Assembly: GCF_900625025.1 (NCBI RefSeq)
Contig: NZ_LR130576.1
Location: 124,001-188,000 of the forward strand
Reading direction: 5' to 3'
DNA from: Lachnoclostridium sp. Marseille-P6806
Lineage (GTDB): Bacteria; Bacillota; Clostridia; Lachnospirales; Lachnospiraceae
Length of the DNA: 64,000 bases
The notes below the pieces were generated by a model. It did not search any database and had not been told where the DNA came from. It was given only the letters and a program-made list of their open reading frames with translations. Below are positions 33,795-44,756 of this stretch, piece after piece (the first letter of the stretch is position 1; each line of letters opens with the position of its first letter). The position numbers and the translations under genes are program-made.

Positions 33795-35378
33795 TTATGC
33801 CTCACCCCGACTCTCCTGCTGCATGAGTTTCTCATATTCCTCCACGGAAAGCGGCTTGGAGAAATAATATCCCTGTCCCTGCGTACAGCCGTTCTTGCGA
33901 AGAAGATTAAGCTGCTCCATATTTTCAATACCCTCGGCAACGATATTCAGACCCAGCTTCTTTGCCTGCTCCAGAACCACTCCGATGGAACTCCGGGAAT
34001 TTTCGCTCTCCAGATAGCGCAGATCAAGCTTGAGGCAGTCCGCGCCGATATGCCCGACCGCATTCAGCGAAATAAAGTCTCCTGCGAAGCCATCCACCGC
34101 CACCTGGAATCCCTCGTCCATGAGACGGGACTCGATCTCAAGACAGACACTGTGCGTCATAAGATAAGCGTTTTCTGCAATCTCAATTTCAAGATACCGG
34201 GGAGGAATCCGGTACTTCGTGCGCATTGAGGAAAAAAAATCCGGCACATCGAGAGCAAGCACATCCATTCTGGTCACATTGACCGATATAGGGAGGATAC
34301 GCATTCTCTGATCCATCCAGATGCGGATTCTGGCACACACCGCTTCCCAGATATACTGATCCAGCTTGGTGATATAGCCGTTGTTCTCCAATACCGGAAT
34401 AAAGGTTCCGGGGGAAAGCATCCCGAGCGTCGGATGGTTCCAGCGGACCAGGGCCTCCGCACCGACCATCTTTCTCGTATTCAGATCATAGCGGGGCTGC
34501 AGTAAAAAAACAAACTCGCCGTTCTTAAGCCCCTCCAGAATCTGCGGCATGAGAATCTGCTCATTGTGCGATACCATTGCCGTCGCCGCCGACCCCGTAG
34601 CGGAAGAAGCTGCCGAATAGCCGGGATTTTTCGGAAGCCTGTTCAAAAGCTCGATCACCCGACGGCTCTCCTTTCTCTCGCGGTATCTTGCCTGTTCCTC
34701 CACCGTGGGAATCACCTGCTTATGAAATTCCTCCGTAAAGAAATCAAGCTCCCGGAGCATCATATTCCACGATACCTTGTGTATGATATTGAACAGGATG
34801 GAGAGAATGACGCCGGAAATCGACGTATAAAACGCGGTTTCGATGCCCGCCAGCAGGGTCTGGACGCTGATAAGAGCCGCATTGACCGAGCCGAAGCCGA
34901 CGTTCTGCAGGCCGAGAATCAGTCCGGTGAACGTCCCGAGGATGCCGAGTCCGGTCAGCGTTCCGGGGATCTGCCCGATGACTCCCTGCCAGCTCCGGAC
35001 CGCGAGCACGTCCTCGTTGATATAATCCTCCACATCGCTGAGGATCTGTCCGGATTCCTGCTGTGTCCGCAGCTTATCGCGGTATCCGTCAAACAGACGG
35101 TTCAGCGTCCGCTGATGGAAGATATTCTCCATCCGGGAAAAGGCCGACCATACGGAATCCGACTGAACCTCCTCTGCACTCCGTATGCTCCGCACGCCGC
35201 GCCGGAAACCCGATGCGAAAGAAAGCGTCGGAAACAGCCCCACAACCACCCCAAGCAAAAGAATCGCCAGCATCACCGCAGCAAAGACAAGCGAAATGGA
35301 ATCCGGCGAATACGCGGCAAGAAAGCCGCCGGCGATCAGCATGACCGCAATTCCCAGATTTGTCAGAAGTCTCAGCAT
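33795..35378 (-). CDS. MotA/TolQ/ExbB channel protein fused to an EAL domain
   Basis: 527 aa. Two N-terminal membrane segments (about 6-24 and 29-48), a cytoplasmic loop, then the MotA/TolQ/ExbB core with GTLTGLGILGTFTGLILGLQ and ETAFYTSISGVILSIL (about 116-230). After a short Ser/Ala linker comes a complete-length EAL domain (about 272-516). EAL residues kept: E308 (EALVRW), N367, E397, D429, K450, D452, E482 and Q502. The second Asp of the DDFG metal motif is Gly (VDGFAGD), so c-di-GMP hydrolysis is doubtful and binding more likely. ATG 35378 is chosen (GGTGA 5 bases ahead); the ATG at 35390 lies inside the conserved leader motif. Confidence 0.85.
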   Translation of the reverse strand: MLRLLTNLGIAVMLIAGGFLAAYSPDSISLVFAAVMLAILLLGVVVGLFPTLSFASGFRRGVRSIRSAEEVQSDSVWSAFSRMENIFHQRTLNRLFDGYRDKLRTQQESGQILSDVEDYINEDVLAVRSWQGVIGQIPGTLTGLGILGTFTGLILGLQNVGFGSVNAALISVQTLLAGIETAFYTSISGVILSILFNIIHKVSWNMMLRELDFFTEEFHKQVIPTVEEQARYRERKESRRVIELLNRLPKNPGYSAASSATGSAATAMVSHNEQILMPQILEGLKNGEFVFLLQPRYDLNTRKMVGAEALVRWNHPTLGMLSPGTFIPVLENNGYITKLDQYIWEAVCARIRIWMDQRMRILPISVNVTRMDVLALDVPDFFSSMRTKYRIPPRYLEIEIAENAYLMTHSVCLEIESRLMDEGFQVAVDGFAGDFISLNAVGHIGADCLKLDLRYLESENSRSSIGVVLEQAKKLGLNIVAEGIENMEQLNLLRKNGCTQGQGYYFSKPLSVEEYEKLMQQESRGEA

Positions 35379-35477
35379 AATAGTCACCATCCCGAAGCAC
35401 TTTATTGATCAAGGACTATTTGGGCTTCGGCACAAACAGCCGTGTAAAAATCAGCGTATCCGCATGAATTTTTACAC
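35379..35477 (-). promoter_or_regulatory. Structured 5' leader of the channel-EAL gene
   Basis: Minus-strand order: a 10-bp perfect inverted repeat (35468-35477 with 35442-35451); a hairpin with stem 35433-35441 / 35413-35422 and a 10-nt loop (35423-35432, read TGCCGAAGCC); then GTGCTTCGG (35392-35400), complementary to the loop, right before the GGTGA ribosome site. Homologous arrangements precede guaB and dapB. Confidence 0.7.
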
Positions 35478-35518
35478 TGTCCTCCATTCCGTTCTTCTCC
35501 TGACCGGACAGGCAGCGC

Positions 35519-36564
35519 TCAGAAACGCCCCAGCATAAACGGCGCGAACCGCCGGATCAGATACGCAGGAACCGCGCAGAAGAAATAGACTGCGGCCGCA
35601 AGTCCGGCCGCCCCGCACCAGCCATTGTCCGCAGCGGGCCAGATACGGAGCACCGCGCGCACGGCAATTCCCTGCAGAAAAAAGTAAGAAAGCGTGTTCT
35701 GGCCGATCCACAGCACCAGCTTCCAAAACTGTACGCGCATGGCCGGAATCATCCCGGCAGGCAGTGCCCCCGCCGTCTGCCCGCCGCAGCGGGCGGCACA
35801 GAGACTCCGACAGCTGAGCGCAAGGGCCGTGGTTCCGACGAAAGACTGCAGTGCGAACACGACGCCGCTCTGATACTCCTGCGCATGGATGTTCACCGTA
35901 TTCGGCCACAGGAGCTGAATCCCAGCATACACCGCCCACAGAAAGAGAGGAAACCAGACGGAAGAAATCACCGCCGGAAGCCTTTTCTCCATGAGGCGGA
36001 ACCAGTAGCCCATACAGAAGAACGGAAGCAGCACGCAGGCCTGTTCGGCCTGCCATGGCAGGTTCCAGCCAAGACGGATGAACAGAATTCCCGCAGCCGC
36101 CGAAAGAAGCACAAAGACGGGCAAAAGCCGCCGTCTCCGTCTCTCCTCTCCCGCGAGATAAAAGAACAGATAAAACAAGAGCTCCACCGAAAAAAGGGCG
36201 GCCACAAACCACATGGATTCGCGATGTCCGCTCCTTTCAAAGAGAAGTCCCGTCAGTCTGGCACGCAGCGTATCCTCTCCGAAAAGCGCCGATTTCAGAG
36301 AGCCGATCAGTCCGAAGAGCCAAACCGGAACGACCAGCCCTTTCCATTTTGCGAGGAGAAACGCCCCTGCATCGCGTTTCGGTTCCCAGAGATATCCCGA
36401 GACCCACATGAAGCCCGTGAGAAAAAGGGAGTGTAAAAGCGGTCAAGCGCCGGTGCCTGGATCTCCGTGTGCTCCAGTATCACAAAATACATGCACAGGC
36501 TCTTCATGAGATCCAGCCACTCGATCCTTTGGATATACGTCCCCTCACGCTCCCGGCTCTTCAT
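35519..36564 (-). pseudogene. Acyltransferase 3 family membrane protein, frameshifted in a T-run
   Basis: Two overlapping frames together give one acyltransferase-3 protein of about 348 aa. The first (from ATG 36564) has the family N-terminus IEWLDLMKSLCMYFVILEH with the catalytic-type His, down to YTPFF. The second (from about 36420 to the stop at 35519) continues FLTGFMWVSGYLWEP with nine or so membrane segments. The frames meet in a run of five T (36422-36426); six would restore the frame. So it is a slippage-prone site, a genuine inactivation or a base-call error. It would O-acylate the polysaccharide. It begins 6 bases after glnS. Confidence 0.75.
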
Positions 36565-36570
36565 AACGCG

Positions 36571-38280
36571 TCACCGCTCAGGCAGAACAAAGCTGCTCTT
36601 GAGTCCGACGATCCGGTTGAACACGGGCGCGCCGTCCCTCGAATCCCTGCTGTCGCAGCAGAAGAACCCGCTGCGCACGAACTGGAAGCGGTCATACGGC
36701 TTCGCCGCGCCGAGTTCCGGCTCCACATAGGCGCGGCACACCGTCAGCGAATGCGGGTTCAGATTGAGGGATCCGTCCTCATTGTATACCCCTTTCTCTT
36801 CGTCGATCAGGTTTTCATAGAGACGGACCTCCGCGGGGACAGCCGCCGCAGCGCTGACCCAGTGGATCGTGCCTTTCACCTTGCGTCCGTCCGCAGAATC
36901 GCCGCCCCGCGTCTCGGGGTCATATGTCGCATGAACGACCGTGACATTGCCGTCCGCATCCTTTTCACAGCCGGTGCAGGTCACAAAATAGGCGTTCATG
37001 AGCCGCACCTCATTCCCCGGGAAGAGGCGGAAATACTTCTTCGGCGGAAGCTCCATGAAATCCTCCCGCTCGATCCACAGCTCGCGGCCGAACGGCAGCT
37101 CGCGGGAGCCGAGCTCCGGATTTTCCTTATTGTTCTCAGCGGTAAGAAGCTCGGTTTTTCCCTCCGGATAATTGTCGATCACCAGCTTTACCGGATCGAG
37201 CACCGCCATCTCGCGCCGGCAGGCCGTCCTGAGGTCCTCCCGGATGCAGTATTCCAGCATGGCGTAATCCGAGGAGGACTGTGCCCTGGAGATGCCGGAC
37301 AGCTCGACAAAGCGCCGGATCGACCCGGGCGTGAAGCCTCGGCGGCGCAGGCCGCTGATCGACACAAGGCGGGGATCGTCCCAGCCGTCCACGATATGAT
37401 CTTCAACGAGTCTCTTGATATAGCGCTTGCCCGTGACAACATTGGTCAGATACATCTTGGCAAACTCGATCTGACGGGGAGGATTCGGGAAAATTCCCGG
37501 CTCCCGGACCACCCATTCATACAGCGGACGGTGATCCTCGAATTCCAGCGTACAGATCGAGTGCGTCACGCCCTCAAAGGCATCCTCCAGCGGGTGAGCA
37601 AAATCGTACATCGGATAGATGCACCACTTGTCCCCCAGATGGTGATGATGAAGATGCGCGACCCGGTACAGAATCGGATCCCGCATATTGATATTGGAGC
37701 TGGCCATGTCGATTTTTGCGCGCAGAGTCTTTGTGCCGTCGGCAAACTCCCCGTCCCGCATTCTCTGAAAGAGGTCGAGATTTTCCTCCGCGGAACGCCC
37801 GCGGTTCGGATCGCACCGGCCCGGTTCCGTCAGAGTCCCCCGGTATTCGCGGATCTCCTCCGCCGTGAGGTCCGAGACATACGCCTTTCCCTGCCGGATA
37901 AGGAGCAGCGCCACCTCGTACATCTGATCGAAATAATCGCTCGCAAAGAACAGGCGATCCTCATAGTCCGCTCCCAGCCAGCTCACATCCTCCTTGATCG
38001 ACTCCACAAATTCATTCTTTTCCTTTGTGGGATTGGTGTCGTCAAAACGCAGCGAAAAGGTTCCGCCGTACTTTTTCGCCAGTCCGTAGTTCAGCAGAAT
38101 TGACTTCGCGTGTCCGATATGAAGATAGCCGTTCGGCTCCGGAGGGAAACGGGTCTGCACATGGTCGAAGCGTCCCTCCGCAAGATCCTTTTCGATCTCG
38201 TGCTCAATGAAATTTCTGCTCTCTCTGATCTCCGCCGTCTCTGCGGCGCCGTTCTCCCGGCAATTCATGTCTTCGCTCAT
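36571..38280 (-). CDS. glnS: Glutaminyl-tRNA synthetase
   Basis: 569 aa class I synthetase charging tRNA-Gln. HIGH motif: [15 protein letters not shown]. The GlnRS-specific segments [28 protein letters not shown] and YCIREDL are clear. The usual MSKRK second signature is replaced by [11 protein letters not shown], which I believe occurs in other Lachnospiraceae GlnRS. The C-terminal anticodon-binding beta-barrels are complete (HPxx-like [20 protein letters not shown]). Start MSEDMN. Having GlnRS means tRNA-Gln need not be made by the amidotransferase route. Confidence 0.93.
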   Translation of the reverse strand: MSEDMNCRENGAAETAEIRESRNFIEHEIEKDLAEGRFDHVQTRFPPEPNGYLHIGHAKSILLNYGLAKKYGGTFSLRFDDTNPTKEKNEFVESIKEDVSWLGADYEDRLFFASDYFDQMYEVALLLIRQGKAYVSDLTAEEIREYRGTLTEPGRCDPNRGRSAEENLDLFQRMRDGEFADGTKTLRAKIDMASSNINMRDPILYRVAHLHHHHLGDKWCIYPMYDFAHPLEDAFEGVTHSICTLEFEDHRPLYEWVVREPGIFPNPPRQIEFAKMYLTNVVTGKRYIKRLVEDHIVDGWDDPRLVSISGLRRRGFTPGSIRRFVELSGISRAQSSSDYAMLEYCIREDLRTACRREMAVLDPVKLVIDNYPEGKTELLTAENNKENPELGSRELPFGRELWIEREDFMELPPKKYFRLFPGNEVRLMNAYFVTCTGCEKDADGNVTVVHATYDPETRGGDSADGRKVKGTIHWVSAAAAVPAEVRLYENLIDEEKGVYNEDGSLNLNPHSLTVCRAYVEPELGAAKPYDRFQFVRSGFFCCDSRDSRDGAPVFNRIVGLKSSFVLPER

Positions 38281-38299
38281 GTTTTTCCGTCCTCTGCCG

Positions 38300-40418
<2,119 letters not shown>

Positions 40419-40451
40419 ACGCTTTGCTCCCTCCAGACTAGAATTGAAACC

Positions 40452-40480
40452 ATACTATAACAATGGAAAAGGCATTGCAA
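40452..40480 (-). promoter_or_regulatory. Promoter of the DUF6106-like gene
   Basis: Minus strand TTGCAA (40475-40480), 17-base spacer, TAGTAT (40452-40457): a good sigma-A promoter 34 bases before the start codon. Confidence 0.65.
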
Positions 40481-40526
40481 GGCGTTTTTCTGATTCTTAT
40501 GCGCTTTATAAGTTATTCTTATATTA

Positions 40527-41459
40527 TTACTGCGCCGGACCGCCCCAGAGAAAGCCGATGATGCCGGCGGCGGCCGCCGTGTGCTCAGATGTCGTCAGAA
40601 CGCCGACGAGCCCCGCGGTATCCCGGTACAGCGAAAACTCGTCCGCATAGGGAGCCTCGTTCAACATGATTCCCACCGGCACCGGATCCTCCATATCCGC
40701 CGGGTCGGGCAGCTCGAACACGCCAACCTTTTCCGACTCTGCGGCGGCCTCCGCCTCCGGGCTCAGCGCGCCAAACACATACGCCGGGTTCTCCGCCGCG
40801 TCTTCTCCGGCGGCAGCCGCTTCCCCTGCGTCCCCTGTCTCTGCGGCGCTCTCTGTCGTACTGTCTCCGCCCGCACTCTCTGCTTCGCTGCCAGCCGCAG
40901 ATTCTTCCGCCGCGAGCTCTTCCTGCCCGCCGTCCAGCGACGCCCGCTCGACATAATAGAGGTTCGACCCGAACGCTGCGAGCTCCTCCTCTGAAAATAC
41001 GGTGCGCAGATCCGCAAAGGCCCCCGCCCGCACATAACTCTCGAAATTATACGCGTCCGCGGCGAGGACATCGAGATCCTTGGCCGCCACATAGGCGAAA
41101 ATCTTCTCCTGCGCCGCCATCTCCGCCTGATCCCGCGCGCCGCCGGGCGTGATGCGGCTCATCATGTCGAGCGTGACCGACTCCTTTGAAAGATCGATCC
41201 CTGCCGCCTCCGCCATCCGCTCCGTGACGGCATCGTTCTCCATCATGGCGGCCTCGTCCTCGACGTTCAGAAAAATAACGCTCGCCGCCTCCGGCTTTCT
41301 CGTCGCAATGCTGTAGGCCGTGCTGCCGATCATCACCGCACCGAGAATCACGAGCACGGTCTGCCAGCGGTAATAGTCCCAGAACCAGACAAGCTGCGCC
41401 CGCAGTCCCTTTCCCTTGAGGCTCTTTCTCTGCTCGCGAATCTCATCCGATAATGCCAT
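40527..41459 (-). CDS. Single-pass membrane protein of unknown function
   Basis: 310 aa, not recognised. A charged N-terminus with WFWDYYRW before one membrane segment (about 34-52), then an extracellular domain beginning with VIFLNVEDEAAMMEND. The middle (about 180-245) is a low-complexity Ala/Glu/Gly/Ser tract. The end (VGIMLNEAPYADEFSLYRDTAGLVGVLTTSEH) is ordered again and is probably the rest of the same domain, so the tract is an insertion. It lies between lysC and the DUF6106-like gene, with nothing to indicate a pathway. Confidence 0.7.
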   Translation of the reverse strand: MALSDEIREQRKSLKGKGLRAQLVWFWDYYRWQTVLVILGAVMIGSTAYSIATRKPEAASVIFLNVEDEAAMMENDAVTERMAEAAGIDLSKESVTLDMMSRITPGGARDQAEMAAQEKIFAYVAAKDLDVLAADAYNFESYVRAGAFADLRTVFSEEELAAFGSNLYYVERASLDGGQEELAAEESAAGSEAESAGGDSTTESAAETGDAGEAAAAGEDAAENPAYVFGALSPEAEAAAESEKVGVFELPDPADMEDPVPVGIMLNEAPYADEFSLYRDTAGLVGVLTTSEHTAAAAGIIGFLWGGPAQ

Positions 41460-41514
41460 ATCTCATCTCCCTGCACCGGCGCCGCGGCCCGTCAGACCGC
41501 CCCGCCGGCGGCTC

Positions 41515-42858
41515 TCAGATCTGCGTCGTCACAAAAATATCGTAAATAGCCCGGATCGCCGTCTCGAAATCGTGATTCTCCACCCCGACGATGATATTGA
41601 GCTCCGACGAGCCCTGATCGATCATCCGGACATTGACATGGGCATGCGCCAGCGCGGAGAAGATGCGGCCGGCCGTTCCCCGCATGGACTTCATCCCGCG
41701 TCCCACGACGGCAATCAGCGCCAGATCCGAGTCGATTTCGATGGAGTCCGGCTTTACTCCGCGGTGAATGGCGGACACCACGCGCTGCTCCCTGTCCATG
41801 AATTCGCTCTCATGCACGACGACCGTCATGGTGTCGATGCCGGAGGGCATATGCTCGATGGACATGCCGTTCTCCTCAAAGGCCTGAAGCACCTTGCGGC
41901 AGAAGCCGATCTCGGAATTCATCAGCGCCTTGCTGACGATTACCGAGCAGAAATCTTTCTTGCCGGCGATGCCGGTGATCACATACTGCGATTTCTGGCA
42001 GGTACTCTCGACGATCCACGTCCCCTCGTCTTCCGGGCGGTTCGTGTTGCGGATGTTGATCGGAATGCCCTCGCTCCGCACCGGAAAAATCGCCTCCTCA
42101 TGGAGCACGGACGCTCCCATGTAGGACAGCTCCCGGAGCTCCCGGTAGGTGATCGTGTCGATGCTCTGCGGGTCGCTCACGATTCTGGGATCCGCAACCA
42201 TGAAGCCGGACACGTCCGTCCAGTTCTCATATACGTCCGCCTTGGCCGCCCGCGCGACCAGAGAGCCGGTGATATCAGAGCCGCCGCGGGAAAAGGTCCT
42301 GACCCTGCCGTCCGCGCCGCACCCGAAAAACCCGGGAATCACCGCCCGCTCCGTGCGCCCCAGTCTTTCCCGGAGCATCTGGTTCGTCTTCTCCGCATCC
42401 AGCGTACCGTCCTCGCCGAAAAAGATCACCTCCTGCGCGTCGATAAATTCATAATCCAGATACGCCGCCATCAGGATCCCGTTCAGATACTCGCCGCGGG
42501 ACGCCGCGTAGTCCCTCTCCGGCCGCGTGCGCAGCGCCTCTTCTATTTTTTCAAATTCCGGTTCGAGTGAAAACGGCCGATTCTCGTCTTCCGGCGCTTT
42601 CAGGGAGAGACCGTCGATGATCTCCTGATAGCGCACGCGGATCTGTGCCAGAATATCGGAGAAATCTTTTCCCGCCGCCGCAGCGTCATACAGACTGTAC
42701 AGCAGATCCGTGACCTTGACATCCCCGGGGAAACGCTTTCCGGGCGCCGAGGGGATCGCATAGACCCGCGACGACTCTGCCCGGACGATTTCGCCCACCT
42801 TGCGGAACTGCTCTGCATTGGCGAGCGAACTCCCGCCGAATTTCACAACCTTTTTCAT
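41515..42858 (-). CDS. lysC: Aspartate kinase
   Basis: 447 aa. It phosphorylates aspartate, the first step to lysine, threonine and methionine. N-terminal MKKVVKFGGSSLA carries the ATP-binding motif. The kinase domain has FSRGGSDITGSLVARA. Two ACT domains at about 300-447 (EIGFCRKVLQAFEENGMSIEHMP and VVGRGMKSMRGTAGRIFSAL) suggest feedback control by lysine or threonine. ATG 42858 is used because GGAGG lies 5 bases ahead; the ATG at 42870 is within the TTCGG-type leader. hom is the next gene upstream in the operon. Confidence 0.93.
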   Translation of the reverse strand: MKKVVKFGGSSLANAEQFRKVGEIVRAESSRVYAIPSAPGKRFPGDVKVTDLLYSLYDAAAAGKDFSDILAQIRVRYQEIIDGLSLKAPEDENRPFSLEPEFEKIEEALRTRPERDYAASRGEYLNGILMAAYLDYEFIDAQEVIFFGEDGTLDAEKTNQMLRERLGRTERAVIPGFFGCGADGRVRTFSRGGSDITGSLVARAAKADVYENWTDVSGFMVADPRIVSDPQSIDTITYRELRELSYMGASVLHEEAIFPVRSEGIPINIRNTNRPEDEGTWIVESTCQKSQYVITGIAGKKDFCSVIVSKALMNSEIGFCRKVLQAFEENGMSIEHMPSGIDTMTVVVHESEFMDREQRVVSAIHRGVKPDSIEIDSDLALIAVVGRGMKSMRGTAGRIFSALAHAHVNVRMIDQGSSELNIIVGVENHDFETAIRAIYDIFVTTQI

Positions 42859-42892
42859 TTTTTCCTCCATGCCGGAGCACTCTGCGCGAGGT
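42859..42892 (-). promoter_or_regulatory. Ribosome-proximal TTCGG-like motif before lysC
   Basis: Minus strand ACCTCGC, a 5-base gap, GTGCTCCGGCATGGAGG and then the start. The TTCG of other copies is TCCG here, still a member of the UNCG tetraloop class with TGC/GCA flanks, which supports a hairpin. Confidence 0.5.
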
Positions 42893-42927
42893 ACAGGCGG
42901 CGCAGACTGCCGCAGTTTCTCTTCCCG

Positions 42928-44139
42928 TCAGCGCAGCACACGGATGCGGCTTCTCAGTCCGGGAAGCCCCGCCGCCCGGTCCGCGAACTCCGCCTCACTG
43001 AGCTCGCCCGTGAGAAATACAAGCTCGTCCTGCCCTGCGGAGAGCTCCTGCATTCCCTCTCCGAAAAGAGCGGCGGCACGCTCCCTGTCCTCTGCCGCGG
43101 TACGCACAAGGAAAACGCCCCGGCGCTCCCCGATGGGAGCCGGCTCCGTCTTTTCTCCGTTCTCCCAGCGCACCGGAATCCAGCGTCCCTCATTCAGCGC
43201 CAGCTCCAAAACATCCGAAACTACCGCGCTTGCTGTCGGGTATCTCCCCGCTCCCTGCCCGTAGAACATGACGTCGCCCACCATATTACCACGGATCAGC
43301 ACGCCGTTAAATACATCGTTTACCATCGCCAGCGGAGATGAGAGCGGAACGGCGAACGGCGCCGTGAGAACCATGGGCCTGCCGTCCCCTTCAAAGCAGC
43401 TCACGCCGAGGAGCCGCACCACGCAGCCGGCGGCCCTTGCCGCCGCGAAATCCTCCTGCGTGACCGCTGTGATCCCCTCGCAGTACACATCCTCGTAGGC
43501 GAACGTCCTGCCTGCCGCAAGAGAGGTCAGAATGGCGATTTTGCGCCCGGTGTCATGCCCCTCCACATCCGCCTCGGGATTCTGCTCCGCGTAGCCTTTC
43601 TCCTGCGCCTCTTTCAGCGCCGCATGAAAGTCCGAGCCGAAGCGCTCCATCTTCGTCAGAATGTAATTGGTGGTGCCGTTGAGGATCCCCACGACGGATT
43701 CGATCCTGTCCTGCGCAAGGCAGTTCTCCAGCGGACGGATGAGCGGAATGCCGCCCCCGACGCTCGCCTCAAAGAGATAGCTGCAGTGATGCTCCCGCGC
43801 CGCGGCAATGAGCTCCGGCCCGTATGCCGCCACCAGCTCCTTATTGGAGGTACAGACGCTGATGCCCTTTTCCAGCGCTCTCTTCGTAAACTGGTAGGCC
43901 GGCTCCTTTCCGCCCATGGTTTCGCAGATGATGCGGATCTCCGGGTCTTCCAGAATCCGGTCGAAATCATGCACGATGCGGTCCCCGTAGGGGCTGTCCG
44001 GAAATTCTCTCAGATCAAGAATATATTTTATATGGATTTCTCCGGGAACACGCTCCCGTATCCTGTCGGCGTTCCGATCCAGCAGCTCTGCCACGCCGCT
44101 GCCGACAATGCCGAATCCGAGTATTGCTGCTTCTGTCAT
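42928..44139 (-). CDS. hom: Homoserine dehydrogenase
   Basis: 403 aa. It reduces aspartate semialdehyde to homoserine with NAD(P)H. Dinucleotide motif AAILGFGIVGSGV at the N-terminus, SNKELVAAYGPEL, and the homoserine-binding signature with GILNGTTNYILTKM and AEQNPEADVEGHDTGRKIAIL. The last 70 residues form a weakly conserved ACT-like domain. AAGGA precedes the ATG. It lies directly upstream of lysC, so the two first branch steps are co-expressed. Confidence 0.93.
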   Translation of the reverse strand: MTEAAILGFGIVGSGVAELLDRNADRIRERVPGEIHIKYILDLREFPDSPYGDRIVHDFDRILEDPEIRIICETMGGKEPAYQFTKRALEKGISVCTSNKELVAAYGPELIAAAREHHCSYLFEASVGGGIPLIRPLENCLAQDRIESVVGILNGTTNYILTKMERFGSDFHAALKEAQEKGYAEQNPEADVEGHDTGRKIAILTSLAAGRTFAYEDVYCEGITAVTQEDFAAARAAGCVVRLLGVSCFEGDGRPMVLTAPFAVPLSSPLAMVNDVFNGVLIRGNMVGDVMFYGQGAGRYPTASAVVSDVLELALNEGRWIPVRWENGEKTEPAPIGERRGVFLVRTAAEDRERAAALFGEGMQELSAGQDELVFLTGELSEAEFADRAAGLPGLRSRIRVLR

Positions 44140-44160
44140 TACTGTTCCTTTCCGCCTGCG

Positions 44161-44604
44161 CTATTCTCTGCCCGTGACGCGGAGCCTGCGGACACCGTCC
44201 AGCCCCTCGATCTTTTCAAGCATGTTGTTGATGTTGTCCGTATCCTCCAGAATCTGGAAGCTGACGCTGAGGGAGGCCACCCCGTTGAGCGGTATGCTCT
44301 GATGGATGGTCAGAATATTGGCGCGGCTCTCCGAGATAATTCCCAGCATGTCCGCAAGCAGCCCCCGCTCATCGTTGATTTCACAGAAGATCGTGAGCGT
44401 CGTTCCCTCCGAGCTGTCACGAAACTCCTCGACGTCATCGGCATATTTATAGTACGTGCTCCGGCTGATCCCCACGGCGTTTGTCGCCTCGTTGACCGTC
44501 CGTGCCCTGCCGGATGCCAAGAGCTTATTGACCTCCACAACTTTCTGCAGAACCTCCGGAACCGCCCTCTTCTGTATCAGATAATAGCCGGTATTCTTCG
44601 TCAT
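44161..44604 (-). CDS. ACT domain protein, PheB/UPF0735 family
   Basis: 147 aa. It starts MTKNTGYYLIQKRAVPEVL, with a helix-turn-helix-like segment (TVNEATNAVGISRSTYYKYADDV) followed by an ACT domain (TLTIFCEINDERGLLADMLGIISE). ATG 44604 is used because AGGAG lies 4-5 bases ahead and the length matches the family. Known homologues sit beside homoserine dehydrogenase, as here, so an amino-acid-responsive regulatory role is likely. Confidence 0.88.
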   Translation of the reverse strand: MTKNTGYYLIQKRAVPEVLQKVVEVNKLLASGRARTVNEATNAVGISRSTYYKYADDVEEFRDSSEGTTLTIFCEINDERGLLADMLGIISESRANILTIHQSIPLNGVASLSVSFQILEDTDNINNMLEKIEGLDGVRRLRVTGRE

Positions 44605-44756
44605 GCCGCTCCTCATCATCCCTCCGCCCGCCGCGCGGAACAGATAAAATCCACACCCCGCGGCAGCTCCTCAGCCGCCCGCGGAAGTCCCCTTGCCGCG
44701 GACATTTGTGCGCCGATGGGGGATATCGTAACATCCGAAAGCGAGAAATGCAAGCA

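Noticed and set aside
32019-34229. 736-codon plus-strand frame across the MotB-like and channel-EAL genes
   Set aside because: It spans two opposite-strand genes and their junction, with no ribosome site and no domain.
32043-35378. Zorya-type defence system (ZorA/ZorB)
   Set aside because: The MotA/MotB-like pair is present, but there is no ZorC, ZorD or ZorE gene, the channel has an EAL domain rather than a long coiled tail, and the context is polysaccharide synthesis.
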